From assembly GCA_051418075.1 (NCBI GenBank), contig JBPRGG010000137.1, forward strand, positions 1 to 47,504: a DNA stretch of 47,504 nucleotides, in the 5' to 3' direction. Positions 41,403 to 47,504 of the stretch are shown here, piece by piece; position 1 is the stretch's first letter, and every line of letters starts with the position of its first letter. A model generated the notes under the pieces. It did not search any database and had not been told where the DNA came from. It saw only the letters and a program-made list of their open reading frames with translations. The stretch is from JBPRGG01 sp051418075. GTDB taxonomy: Bacteria > Bacteroidota > Bacteroidia > Cytophagales > Cyclobacteriaceae. A program made the position numbers and the translations under genes.

Positions 41403-42218
41403 TTATCCTGATAACTTAAACCTGAGGATGGCATAACCTTTACCAATTCGGGGCACTAACCGCATCAAATTATACCAACCCAGTCTTTGGAAAAAAGGGC
41501 GGGCGTAGTAATAAACAGATGCCAGTTTTAGCCTTGGATGCCATTTTTCGATTTCCTGGTAGTGATCTATGCCCCATAAAAACCTGGCTTTGGTTTGGCC
41601 TACGGCGGGGTGTTTATGGGCTCGGTTTTGATGGTAGGTTGAGCAAATATCAAAAATGATTTCCGAAGCAGGATGCTTGAAGCGCTCAAGAATTTCCTGG
41701 ATTAATAGGCGCATGTTTTCCCCGGTTTGATACATGGCAAATCCTTCCGCTATAAAAAGAACCGGCTTTTGCTGATGACTCAGCAACTCATCCATCCATC
41801 GAAAATCCCAGGCCGAATAGGGTAAATAAATATTCCGGGTGGAGGTGGGTAAAAACTGTTGTCTTACTGCAATCACCTCAGGCAGATCGAGCTCATAAAA
41901 ATACACGCTACCATTATCAATCCTTAAAAAACGGGTATCCAATCCACTGGCCAGACTTACTATAACAGCTTCCGGGTGCAGGTTCATGAATTGCGTGCAA
42001 TAGGCATCAATTTTCTGAGCCCGGTGGCACACTGAAATCACATTGTTTTTTAGTTGATTATATTTAGTCAGGTCATAATTGATCATTTCTGTGATCTGCA
42101 AAGCCTTGGGATCATGAAAAATGCCATCTGACCTTTTTGTTTCCACCGCTTTACAAGCCAGTGTAATCAGCAGTGTTTCTGAGATATCATTGAACGAGGA
42201 TACATCTATTTTTTCCAT
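41403..42218 (-). CDS. SAM-dependent methyltransferase of the LCMT/PPM1 type
   Basis: The 271-residue enzyme resembles the leucine carboxyl methyltransferase family found in bacterial secondary metabolism and polyketide-linked O-methylation. The SAM-binding site reads AVIVSLASGLDTRFLRIDNG with the acidic YFYELDLPEVIAVRQQF, and PVLFIAEGFAMYQ is the typical post-motif. The N-terminus (ISETLLITLACKAVETKRSDGIFHDPKALQ) is also typical. The acceptor substrate is unknown. It is the last gene of a possible M23-GH88-methyltransferase run, 52 bases after GH88. Confidence 0.8.
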   Translation of the reverse strand: MEKIDVSSFNDISETLLITLACKAVETKRSDGIFHDPKALQITEMINYDLTKYNQLKNNVISVCHRAQKIDAYCTQFMNLHPEAVIVSLASGLDTRFLRIDNGSVYFYELDLPEVIAVRQQFLPTSTRNIYLPYSAWDFRWMDELLSHQQKPVLFIAEGFAMYQTGENMRLLIQEILERFKHPASEIIFDICSTYHQNRAHKHPAVGQTKARFLWGIDHYQEIEKWHPRLKLASVYYYARPFFQRLGWYNLMRLVPRIGKGYAILRFKLSG

Positions 42219-42270
42219 GTTTCAGATCACATCCAGATTTGTTTTATTTGGCCTCCCGCTGTCATCCTTA

Positions 42271-43488
42271 TCAGGCTTCCGTTAGCATTTCTTTCAGTCG
42301 AAGCAAAGACTCTATATAATAATAATCAGCATAGCTCAAAGGAACATCTACTTCACTGTTGGCAGGTTTGGATCCCACACTGTGCATCAGTATAAAATTA
42401 TTGTTCGCTCCTAACTCAGCCCGGTATGCAGGACTTGAAAGATTTCTTACAATGGTTTTGGCATTACTCAGGTATTGTTCGGCCTTTTCACCTTCTGCAT
42501 ACTGGCTCAGTTCAATCAAGGCAGAGCTGATGATAGCGGCAGCTGATGCATCTCTTTCTTCATCAGGGATGTTCGGGGCATCATAGTCCCAGTAGGGGAT
42601 CAGGTCTACCGGCATATTGGGATGTTCCAGGATAAAATCCGCCACATGCTGTGCATGTTCCAAATATTTTGGATCCTTGGTTTCTCTGTACATTACAGTA
42701 TAGCCGTAAAGTCCCCAGGCTTGTCCTCTGGACCAGGATGATTCATCAGAATATCCCTGGTGAGTCACTTTTTCCAGTACTTCACCAGTACTGGTATCAT
42801 AAGAAACCACATGCCAGGTGGAATAATCTTCCCGGTAGTGATGCTTTTGGGTGGTATCAGCATGATGAAGTGATATTTCTCTGAACCTGGGCTCATCGGC
42901 TTCTCGGGAGGCCCAGAAAAGAAACTCGAGGTTCATCATGTTATCGATGATCACCGGAAACTCCCAGTCTCCATGATCCCAGGATCTGATACAACCCACA
43001 TTTGGCTCGAAACGGGTGCTTAAAGATTCCGCTCCGGTTAACATGATTTCCCGGTACTGCTCGTTTCCGGTAAGTCGGTATCCATGGCCAAAGCTGTTAA
43101 AAAGCATAAATCCAAGATCATGGGTACGGGTGTTGGTTTTTTCTTTTTCAATAGGAGCAGTTCTTTGTTCCGCCTCAGTTCTCCATTTAGGATCCCCGGT
43201 TGCTTCATAAAGATACCACAAACTGCCAGGGAAAAAGCCGCTGGTCCACCAACGGGTATCGTTGGTCCTTAAACTGCCATCGGTTTCTGTGGTTCGGGGA
43301 TATCGGGCCGGATCAGGCAGTGATTCCACCATTTTACTGTATTGCTGGGCTGAAAATTCCAGACCTTCTTCTATAACCTGTTCGATCGGTTGTTGGGCCG
43401 ATTTATCAGCTTCCTGCTGGTTGTTTTGCTGTGAACCATTACAGGCTATTATACTCAAAAGGACCAGGAGTGTTAGTATGTTTTTCAT
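42271..43488 (-). CDS. GH88-family unsaturated glucuronyl hydrolase, lipoprotein
   Basis: The 405-residue protein starts with a lipobox (LLSIIAC, Cys16) followed by a Gln/Asn/Glu-rich linker, so it is probably tethered to an envelope membrane. The (alpha/alpha)6 barrel signature of GH88 is clear: TRWWTSGFFPGSLWYLYEATGD, HDLGFMLFNSFGHGY, VIIDNMMNLEFLFWASR with the likely catalytic Asp, HQGYSDESSWSRGQAWGLYGY, and VDLIPYWDYDAP. GH88 enzymes remove unsaturated uronic acids from oligosaccharides left by polysaccharide lyases. No lyase, SusC/SusD pair or sulfatase lies nearby, so this is not a classical PUL. It starts 8 bases after the M23 gene. Confidence 0.9.
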   Translation of the reverse strand: MKNILTLLVLLSIIACNGSQQNNQQEADKSAQQPIEQVIEEGLEFSAQQYSKMVESLPDPARYPRTTETDGSLRTNDTRWWTSGFFPGSLWYLYEATGDPKWRTEAEQRTAPIEKEKTNTRTHDLGFMLFNSFGHGYRLTGNEQYREIMLTGAESLSTRFEPNVGCIRSWDHGDWEFPVIIDNMMNLEFLFWASREADEPRFREISLHHADTTQKHHYREDYSTWHVVSYDTSTGEVLEKVTHQGYSDESSWSRGQAWGLYGYTVMYRETKDPKYLEHAQHVADFILEHPNMPVDLIPYWDYDAPNIPDEERDASAAAIISSALIELSQYAEGEKAEQYLSNAKTIVRNLSSPAYRAELGANNNFILMHSVGSKPANSEVDVPLSYADYYYIESLLRLKEMLTEA

Positions 43489-43496
43489 TTTTGCAG

Positions 43497-44189
43497 TTAA
43501 TTACTGGTATTTAAAACGTTTAGATTTAATATAAAATTAGGGTCAGGGCATAAATTTAAATATTTTTCCTTTTCCGAGGGGGCCACTACTCCGGGAAAAT
43601 CACCATAAAGCCCCTGCAGATCTGAGATAATCTGAAAATGCAGGTGGGGCGGCCAGTCTCCATTTTCCCGGGAATCTCCCAGAAAGCCTATCTTCTGGCC
43701 GGCCAAAACTGGTTGGCCAGGGTGCTTATCTTCCAGGCTGGAACGACTTAAATGACCTGATAATGTATAAAAAATGTGGCCTTCCAGTGAATGTTGTAAA
43801 ATAATGGTAGGACCATAATTTCCAAATCCTGTATTATCTTTCAGGCTGTGGATGATCCCTGCCAGTGGAGCGTATACCGGTGCCAGGTTTTCTACCCATA
43901 AATCAATACCCAGATGAATTGATCTGGGTTCCTGTCCGTCATAGTGACTGCTTCTTAAGTAAATTCCCCTGTGCTCACCGTATCCTCCCCATCCGACATG
44001 ACCTTTCTGCTCCTTAATACAATTAAATATATAGTGATGCAAAGCCTCGGTATCCTTGATGTTCAGTTGACGTAATGCCTGGTTTTGGACAGACAAATCC
44101 AGTTGCACCAATGAATCAGCCAAGCCATCCATCACAGGAGTGAATGAGCCGGAATGGTTAGAAAGTACTTTGTTAAGGGAGTGATTCAT
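43497..44189 (-). CDS. Stand-alone M23-type metallopeptidase domain protein
   Basis: The 230-residue protein has the complete LytM/M23 zinc site: His92-x3-Asp96 in IHLGIDLW, His146 in LSGHLS and His182-x-His184 in PPHLHFQ. The wording of the domain (IHLGIDLWVENLAPVYAPLAG, YGPTIILQH, GDSRENGDWPPHLHFQI, GDFPGVVAPSE, CPDPNFIL) is what I remember from the M23 module in bacterial phosphotransferase-M23-aminotransferase fusion proteins, here alone. There is no signal peptide, so it would be cytoplasmic, odd for a peptidoglycan hydrolase; its substrate may be something else. The first ~65 residues are unassigned. Promoter elements lie right at the ATG. GH88 follows 8 bases downstream. Confidence 0.8.
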   Translation of the reverse strand: MNHSLNKVLSNHSGSFTPVMDGLADSLVQLDLSVQNQALRQLNIKDTEALHHYIFNCIKEQKGHVGWGGYGEHRGIYLRSSHYDGQEPRSIHLGIDLWVENLAPVYAPLAGIIHSLKDNTGFGNYGPTIILQHSLEGHIFYTLSGHLSRSSLEDKHPGQPVLAGQKIGFLGDSRENGDWPPHLHFQIISDLQGLYGDFPGVVAPSEKEKYLNLCPDPNFILNLNVLNTSN

Positions 44190-44194
44190 CGCAT

Positions 44195-44224
44195 CAAAAT
44201 TATGGATTGCCTGCCGATTTCAAA
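44195..44224 (-). promoter_or_regulatory. Promoter of the M23-GH88 run, predicting a leaderless mRNA
   Basis: On the minus strand a -33 TTTG (44221-44224) and a -7 box TAATTTTG (44195-44202) are 18 bases apart. The -7 box ends 5 bases before the start codon (44187-44189), so transcription should begin at or within a few bases of the ATG. Confidence 0.6.
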
Positions 44225-44439
44225 GTATTTTGTTTGATTTATTTATAGCCATTACTTTTTACGGTCAGACTATCTGTCATTTGAAAAGAACTAGGTGATT
44301 TCAACGCCATTCCTGCCTGAACATTAGACCTGTCACAGCGTTATTAAAAATTATTATGTTTTGGTAATATTAAAAACTCATTGTAGATTTAAGATTTTGT
44401 ATTTAGGCAGCATTTAAATATATAATTTAAAACCAAAAT

Positions 44440-46020
44440 ATGTCAAAAGATAAAACTCCGGAAAATCAGGCCGGGAAGAAAACCGTACCACCGCCACCTG
44501 AAGAATTAGGAAAGCCAGCCGATGTTTTAGGTCATCCTAAAGGACTTTTCTACTTGTTTTTTGCTGAATTGTGGGAAAGGTTCAGCTTTTACGGCATGCG
44601 GGCGCTTTTAAGTCTTTATATGATCCAAAGACTGTTTGTAGACCTGGAGAATAATAAAGAAATAGCTTATGAAATATATGCTGCTTACGGTGCCTTGGTC
44701 TATTTTACGCCTTTTCTGGGTGGATTACTGGCTGACCGTATTTTAGGCTATCGAAAATCGATCATATTAGGAGGAATTTTGATGTCCTTAGGCCATTTTG
44801 CCATCGCTTTTGAAAGTGAGTTTTTCTTTTTTGGTGGATTGGCTTTAATTGTGGCAGGTAATGGCTTCTTTAAACCAAACATTTCCACCCTGGTGGGCAC
44901 TCTGTACGAGGAAGGAGATACCAGGAGGGATTCAGGTTTCAGTATTTTCTATATGGGAATCAACGTGGGTGCCTGGTTGGCACCTTTGCTTTGCGGTTGG
45001 CTAGCCGTGGAATTTGGTTGGCATTATGGCTTTGGGGCAGCTGGTGTTGGTATGGTACTTGGTTTGCTTTTGTTTTTACAGGGTATCAAAGCTGGCGTAT
45101 TTATGGATCGGGGATTGCCACCGGCCAATTCTACCCGCATGAAGCGTATGATTGTCAATGTGGCCGGCTTTCTGGTAGTACCTATCCTGGCTTACCTGTT
45201 ATATGATAATGAATTTGTGGGATACTTGTTGTTTGTTGCTCTGGTACCCATAGCAGTGGTACTGATCTTGTACATGGCTAAAAACTCCAAAGTGGTATGG
45301 CAACGGATTGTAACCGCCTTGATCCTAACCTTTTTTATGACTATGTTCTGGGCCTTTTTTGAACAGGGAGGGAGTTCTCTTACAGTATTTGCCGAAGAAA
45401 ATGTGAACCTGATCTTGCTTTCGGCCGAACAGTCCAATGCTATAAACCCTTTTTTCATCATCATTTTTGCTGTTATTTTTTCCTATATGTGGACTTACCT
45501 TTCCCGGATTGGCAAGAATCCCTATACCCCGGTAAAGTATGCCCTGGGGCTGGCTCAATTGGCTCTGGGATTCCTGATATTTGCAGTGAGTGCCCGGTTT
45601 ATGGATACTGGTTACGTTCCCTTCATCTTTCTGGTAGGAGGCTACCTGTTTATTAGCACAGGAGAATTATTTCTTTCACCAGTGGGGCTATCCAAACTCA
45701 CTGAATTAGCCACAAAACAAGTAGCCAGCTTTATGATGGGCGTCTGGTTCTTGTCTGCCGCTTTTGGCCATCACCTGGCAGGGATCATCGCTAAACTTAC
45801 CATTCGTTCAGAGGGTGAACAGGAGATATTTCTGGGTGGCTTCGTAGAACTTGTGACTGGCATGAATCAACAAAGTGTGGAAGGAGCACCTGAAGCTGTG
45901 CAAAATCTGTTTGCCTATACTACAGTATTTACCCAAATTGCAGTTATAGCCTTTGGATTAGGTCTGGTAGCTTTAGTTTTAACACCCTGGTTGCGCAAAT
46001 GGATGCATGGAGTTCATTAA
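44440..46020 (+). CDS. POT-family proton-dependent oligopeptide transporter
   Basis: The 526-residue major-facilitator protein takes up di- and tripeptides with protons. The POT signature appears after a Pro/Lys-rich N-terminal tail: FFAELWERFSFYGMRALLSLYM on helix 1 (the ExxERF motif), then FTPFLGGLLADRILGYRKSI, GNGFFKPNISTLVGTLY on helices 4-5, FFEQGGSSLTVFAE and a late STGELFLSPVGLSKLTELA. About 13-14 hydrophobic segments are visible. The gene has a 250-base upstream gap in which I found no exact -7 box. It is monocistronic. Confidence 0.93.
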   Translation: MSKDKTPENQAGKKTVPPPPEELGKPADVLGHPKGLFYLFFAELWERFSFYGMRALLSLYMIQRLFVDLENNKEIAYEIYAAYGALVYFTPFLGGLLADRILGYRKSIILGGILMSLGHFAIAFESEFFFFGGLALIVAGNGFFKPNISTLVGTLYEEGDTRRDSGFSIFYMGINVGAWLAPLLCGWLAVEFGWHYGFGAAGVGMVLGLLLFLQGIKAGVFMDRGLPPANSTRMKRMIVNVAGFLVVPILAYLLYDNEFVGYLLFVALVPIAVVLILYMAKNSKVVWQRIVTALILTFFMTMFWAFFEQGGSSLTVFAEENVNLILLSAEQSNAINPFFIIIFAVIFSYMWTYLSRIGKNPYTPVKYALGLAQLALGFLIFAVSARFMDTGYVPFIFLVGGYLFISTGELFLSPVGLSKLTELATKQVASFMMGVWFLSAAFGHHLAGIIAKLTIRSEGEQEIFLGGFVELVTGMNQQSVEGAPEAVQNLFAYTTVFTQIAVIAFGLGLVALVLTPWLRKWMHGVH

Positions 46021-46156
46021 ATTTATACTACCATTGGGCTAAACTAATCTAAATATTTTTCGAAATAAAACCGGTGATTTAATTTCGAAATGCTAAAACT
46101 GTAGGGAATAATTATACAAATTATTAAAAAAATTAAACAAAGTTGGTTGGAATCGC

Positions 46157-46186
46157 TTGTATATTAAATAAAAAGTTTTATCTTTG
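46157..46186 (+). promoter_or_regulatory. Promoter of siaB-siaC
   Basis: A -33 TTG (46157-46159) and a -7 box TATCTTTG (46179-46186) are 19 bases apart. Transcription should begin about 36 bases before siaB. Confidence 0.6.
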
Positions 46187-46225
46187 GGACTATCTTAATA
46201 TAATATTGTCTTTTTCCAACTTTAG

Positions 46226-46768
46226 ATGAACCTGGATATAAATAATTATTACGACCAAATGCAGAGCAACAGTATTATATTAGCTTATAAAGGTAATATA
46301 ACAGATGACTTCTTTGGTTGTATTTTACATTTAGTGGAAAACAAATTACAAAAGATAGAACTTCGTGCTAAAGTCCGTAAAAAGGTTTTCAACGTTCTGG
46401 TGGAGATATTGCAAAATATTTATCATTATTTTGATGAATTAAAAGAGGAAGGCAAAGAAAACTATTCGGTGGTATTTCTACTAAGTAAAGAAGGTGAGGA
46501 ATACTTCATATTTACGGGAAATCATGTGAAAAAGGAGCGAATGAGATTTTTGAAGAAAAAAATAGACAGGATCAATGCTTTAAACTCAGACGAGTTAAAG
46601 CTGATGTATCGCAACAGGCTGAAAAATGGATCTGTAAATAAGAATGGAGGAGCCGGATTAGGTATCTTGGATATTGTAAGAAAGTCCGGAACTAAAATTA
46701 ATTATGATTTTAAACTAATAGACGACCATTATTCGTTTTTTAGCCTAAATGTAAGAGTTTGTGCATAA
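46226..46768 (+). CDS. SiaB-family protein kinase (DUF6272)
   Basis: The 180-residue protein looks like SiaB, a small GHKL-fold serine/threonine kinase. It has an N-box-like stretch NVLVEILQNIYHYFDE and a glycine-rich lid NGGAGLGILDIVRKSG, but no histidine-kinase dimer domain. In Pseudomonas SiaB phosphorylates SiaC, which in its dephosphorylated form activates the diguanylate cyclase SiaD. Here the presumed SiaC partner starts 12 bases after the stop, so the pair is a likely kinase-target module. No SiaA phosphatase or SiaD cyclase lies within the window. The gene has a good promoter. Confidence 0.82.
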   Translation: MNLDINNYYDQMQSNSIILAYKGNITDDFFGCILHLVENKLQKIELRAKVRKKVFNVLVEILQNIYHYFDELKEEGKENYSVVFLLSKEGEEYFIFTGNHVKKERMRFLKKKIDRINALNSDELKLMYRNRLKNGSVNKNGGAGLGILDIVRKSGTKINYDFKLIDDHYSFFSLNVRVCA

Positions 46769-46780
46769 AAATGATTTTTA

Positions 46781-47170
46781 ATGGATAGTTTTTTTCTAAA
46801 GCCATCACCTAAAACACCTGAAATAAAATTTGACATCGAAAAAAGTCTGTTCGAGGTTTCTGGCCGGTCGATTCCTGAAAACTCTATAGATTTTTACAAG
46901 CCAGTCCTGGAATGGCTTGATCAGTATATTAAACATCCCAATTCCGAAACCACCCTGGAAATAAAACTGGAGTATTTTAACACCAGTTCCTCAAAATGCC
47001 TGGTAGATATTTTCCGAAGATTTGAAAAATTGCACATAGAAGGCAAGAAAGTGTCTATACTATGGTATTATGAAGATGAAGATGAAGATATGCTGGAGTC
47101 AGGAGAGGATTTCAAAGGCATCATTAAGATGCCTTTACAACTGGTAAAGTTATCTACCTATGATGATTAG
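46781..47170 (+). CDS. SiaC-family regulatory phosphoprotein (DUF1987)
   Basis: This 129-residue protein matches the SiaC family with TPEIKFDIEKSLFEVSGRSIPENS, a central LEYFNTSSSKCLVDIFRRFEKL and VSILWYYEDEDEDMLESGEDF. The STAS-like fold places the phospho-acceptor Ser/Thr in the TSSSK segment, the probable target of the SiaB kinase encoded just upstream. The acidic EDEDEDML loop is normal for the family. In Bacteroidota the output of this switch is not known to me. A 101-base AT-rich gap separates it from the small membrane protein that follows; a weak AAATC/GATTT hairpin lies there. Confidence 0.85.
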   Translation: MDSFFLKPSPKTPEIKFDIEKSLFEVSGRSIPENSIDFYKPVLEWLDQYIKHPNSETTLEIKLEYFNTSSSKCLVDIFRRFEKLHIEGKKVSILWYYEDEDEDMLESGEDFKGIIKMPLQLVKLSTYDD

Positions 47171-47271
47171 CCCCTGTTCATTAAATCTGAAGATTATCTG
47201 ATTTTATTCCTACAATTTTTTTTTATTAAAAGTATTATATAGCTTTATTAAAGCTAAAACAGTTTTAATAA

Positions 47272-47409
47272 ATGCAACCAGAAAAAGATAGTTCCAGAAT
47301 TGATAGTCCCCCGCTATTCTCACGTTGGAAATATTGGTATATACTGCTTATAGGTAACCTCATATTTCTTATCATTTTATTTCAATTGTTTAGTCTGATT
47401 TACCTATGA
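47272..47409 (+). CDS. 45-residue single-helix membrane protein
   Basis: The small frame has a polar start (MQPEKDSSRIDSPPLFSRW) and one hydrophobic helix (about 22-45, YWYILLIGNLIFLIILFQLF). Its stop overlaps the ATG of the symporter by four bases (ATGA), a sign of translational coupling and of a real gene despite its size. Small membrane proteins preceding SSS transporters are known in other bacteria (DUF485 or DUF4212 proteins), though those have two helices. It may be an accessory subunit of the transporter. I do not recognise the family. Confidence 0.65.
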   Translation: MQPEKDSSRIDSPPLFSRWKYWYILLIGNLIFLIILFQLFSLIYL

Positions 47410-47504
47410 ATATAATTGACTGGATTGTATTACTGGGTACTTTACTCTTTATTGTAGCCTACGGAGTATGGAAAACCCGGGGGAGCAAAGATATTGAAGG
47501 ATTT
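47406..47504 (+). CDS. Sodium:solute symporter (SSS family), 5' end only
   Basis: The frame runs off the window after 33 residues. It reads MNIIDWIVLLGTLLFIVAYG, then VWKTRGSKDIEGF: the first membrane helix and the VWKTRGSKDIEGF loop typical of Bacteroidota SSS (SLC5-like) transporters. These use the sodium gradient to import sugars, amino acids or organic acids; the substrate cannot be told. The ATG overlaps the stop of the 45-residue gene. The family call rests on a short segment. Confidence 0.7.
   Translation, partial: MNIIDWIVLLGTLLFIVAYGVWKTRGSKDIEGF

Overview
The window reads as chromosome of a member of the Bacteroidota, probably Cytophagales-like. The grounds are: repeated Bacteroidota-type -7 promoter boxes (TAnnTTTG) upstream of genes on both strands; AT-rich spacers with almost no Shine-Dalgarno sequences; an LPS gene (kdsB); several Bacteroidota lipoproteins; and the SiaB/SiaC and TIGR02757 families. 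Family names come from reading motifs, not from database searches. I see no rRNA, tRNA, CRISPR array, prophage or intact insertion sequence.

Layout. 1-600: a heavily decayed IS1380-type transposase. 616-5975: kdsB with an NfeD-type membrane protease; then a LysM/RlpA-like protein, a TIGR02757 protein and an SDR protein. 5978-12430 (minus): a run parE-parC-trmH-sanA behind a small membrane protein. 12501-22328: a lipoprotein, a ROK kinase, a 660-bp AT-rich gap, a NUMOD4/HNH protein, a fused 5-oxoprolinase, a MASE3 histidine kinase, a ClpP-type protease and a metallophosphatase. 22338-25054 (minus): a TolC-family protein and TrpB2. 25314-33543 (plus): a complete tryptophan operon, trpE-G-D-C-F-B-A plus a DAHP synthase, followed by a lone hisH. 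34187-41381: nadE, a TPR lipoprotein, thrS, infC-rpmI-rplT and a rhamnose-mutarotase-like gene. 41403-44189 (minus): M23 peptidase, GH88 hydrolase and an LCMT-type methyltransferase. 44440-end: a POT peptide transporter, siaB-siaC, and a 45-residue membrane peptide overlapping the start of a sodium:solute symporter that runs off the window.

The most interesting feature is the control region of the trp operon (25314-25577). After a good promoter come two consecutive, complete-looking leader-peptide attenuators. The first leader carries Trp-Trp-Trp and the second Trp-Trp-His-Trp. Each has its own antiterminator arm at the stop codon and its own hairpin plus T-run, and trpE starts about 20 bases after the second T-run. 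Two attenuators in series would make operon expression depend twice on charged tRNA-Trp. The operon then makes DAHP (AroF) and converts chorismate to tryptophan (TrpE/G, D, F, C, A/B). TrpE keeps an LLES motif typical of tryptophan feedback binding. A second tryptophan synthase beta chain (TrpB2) is transcribed divergently from the same intergenic region.

Other points worth attention: a GxxExxY gene broken by two compensating poly-A indels between trpG and trpD; infC starting at ATT behind a perfect Shine-Dalgarno in a phylum that rarely uses one; a free-standing cytosolic-looking M23 peptidase with a promoter that predicts a leaderless mRNA; and a tiny membrane protein overlapping a symporter gene next to siaBC.
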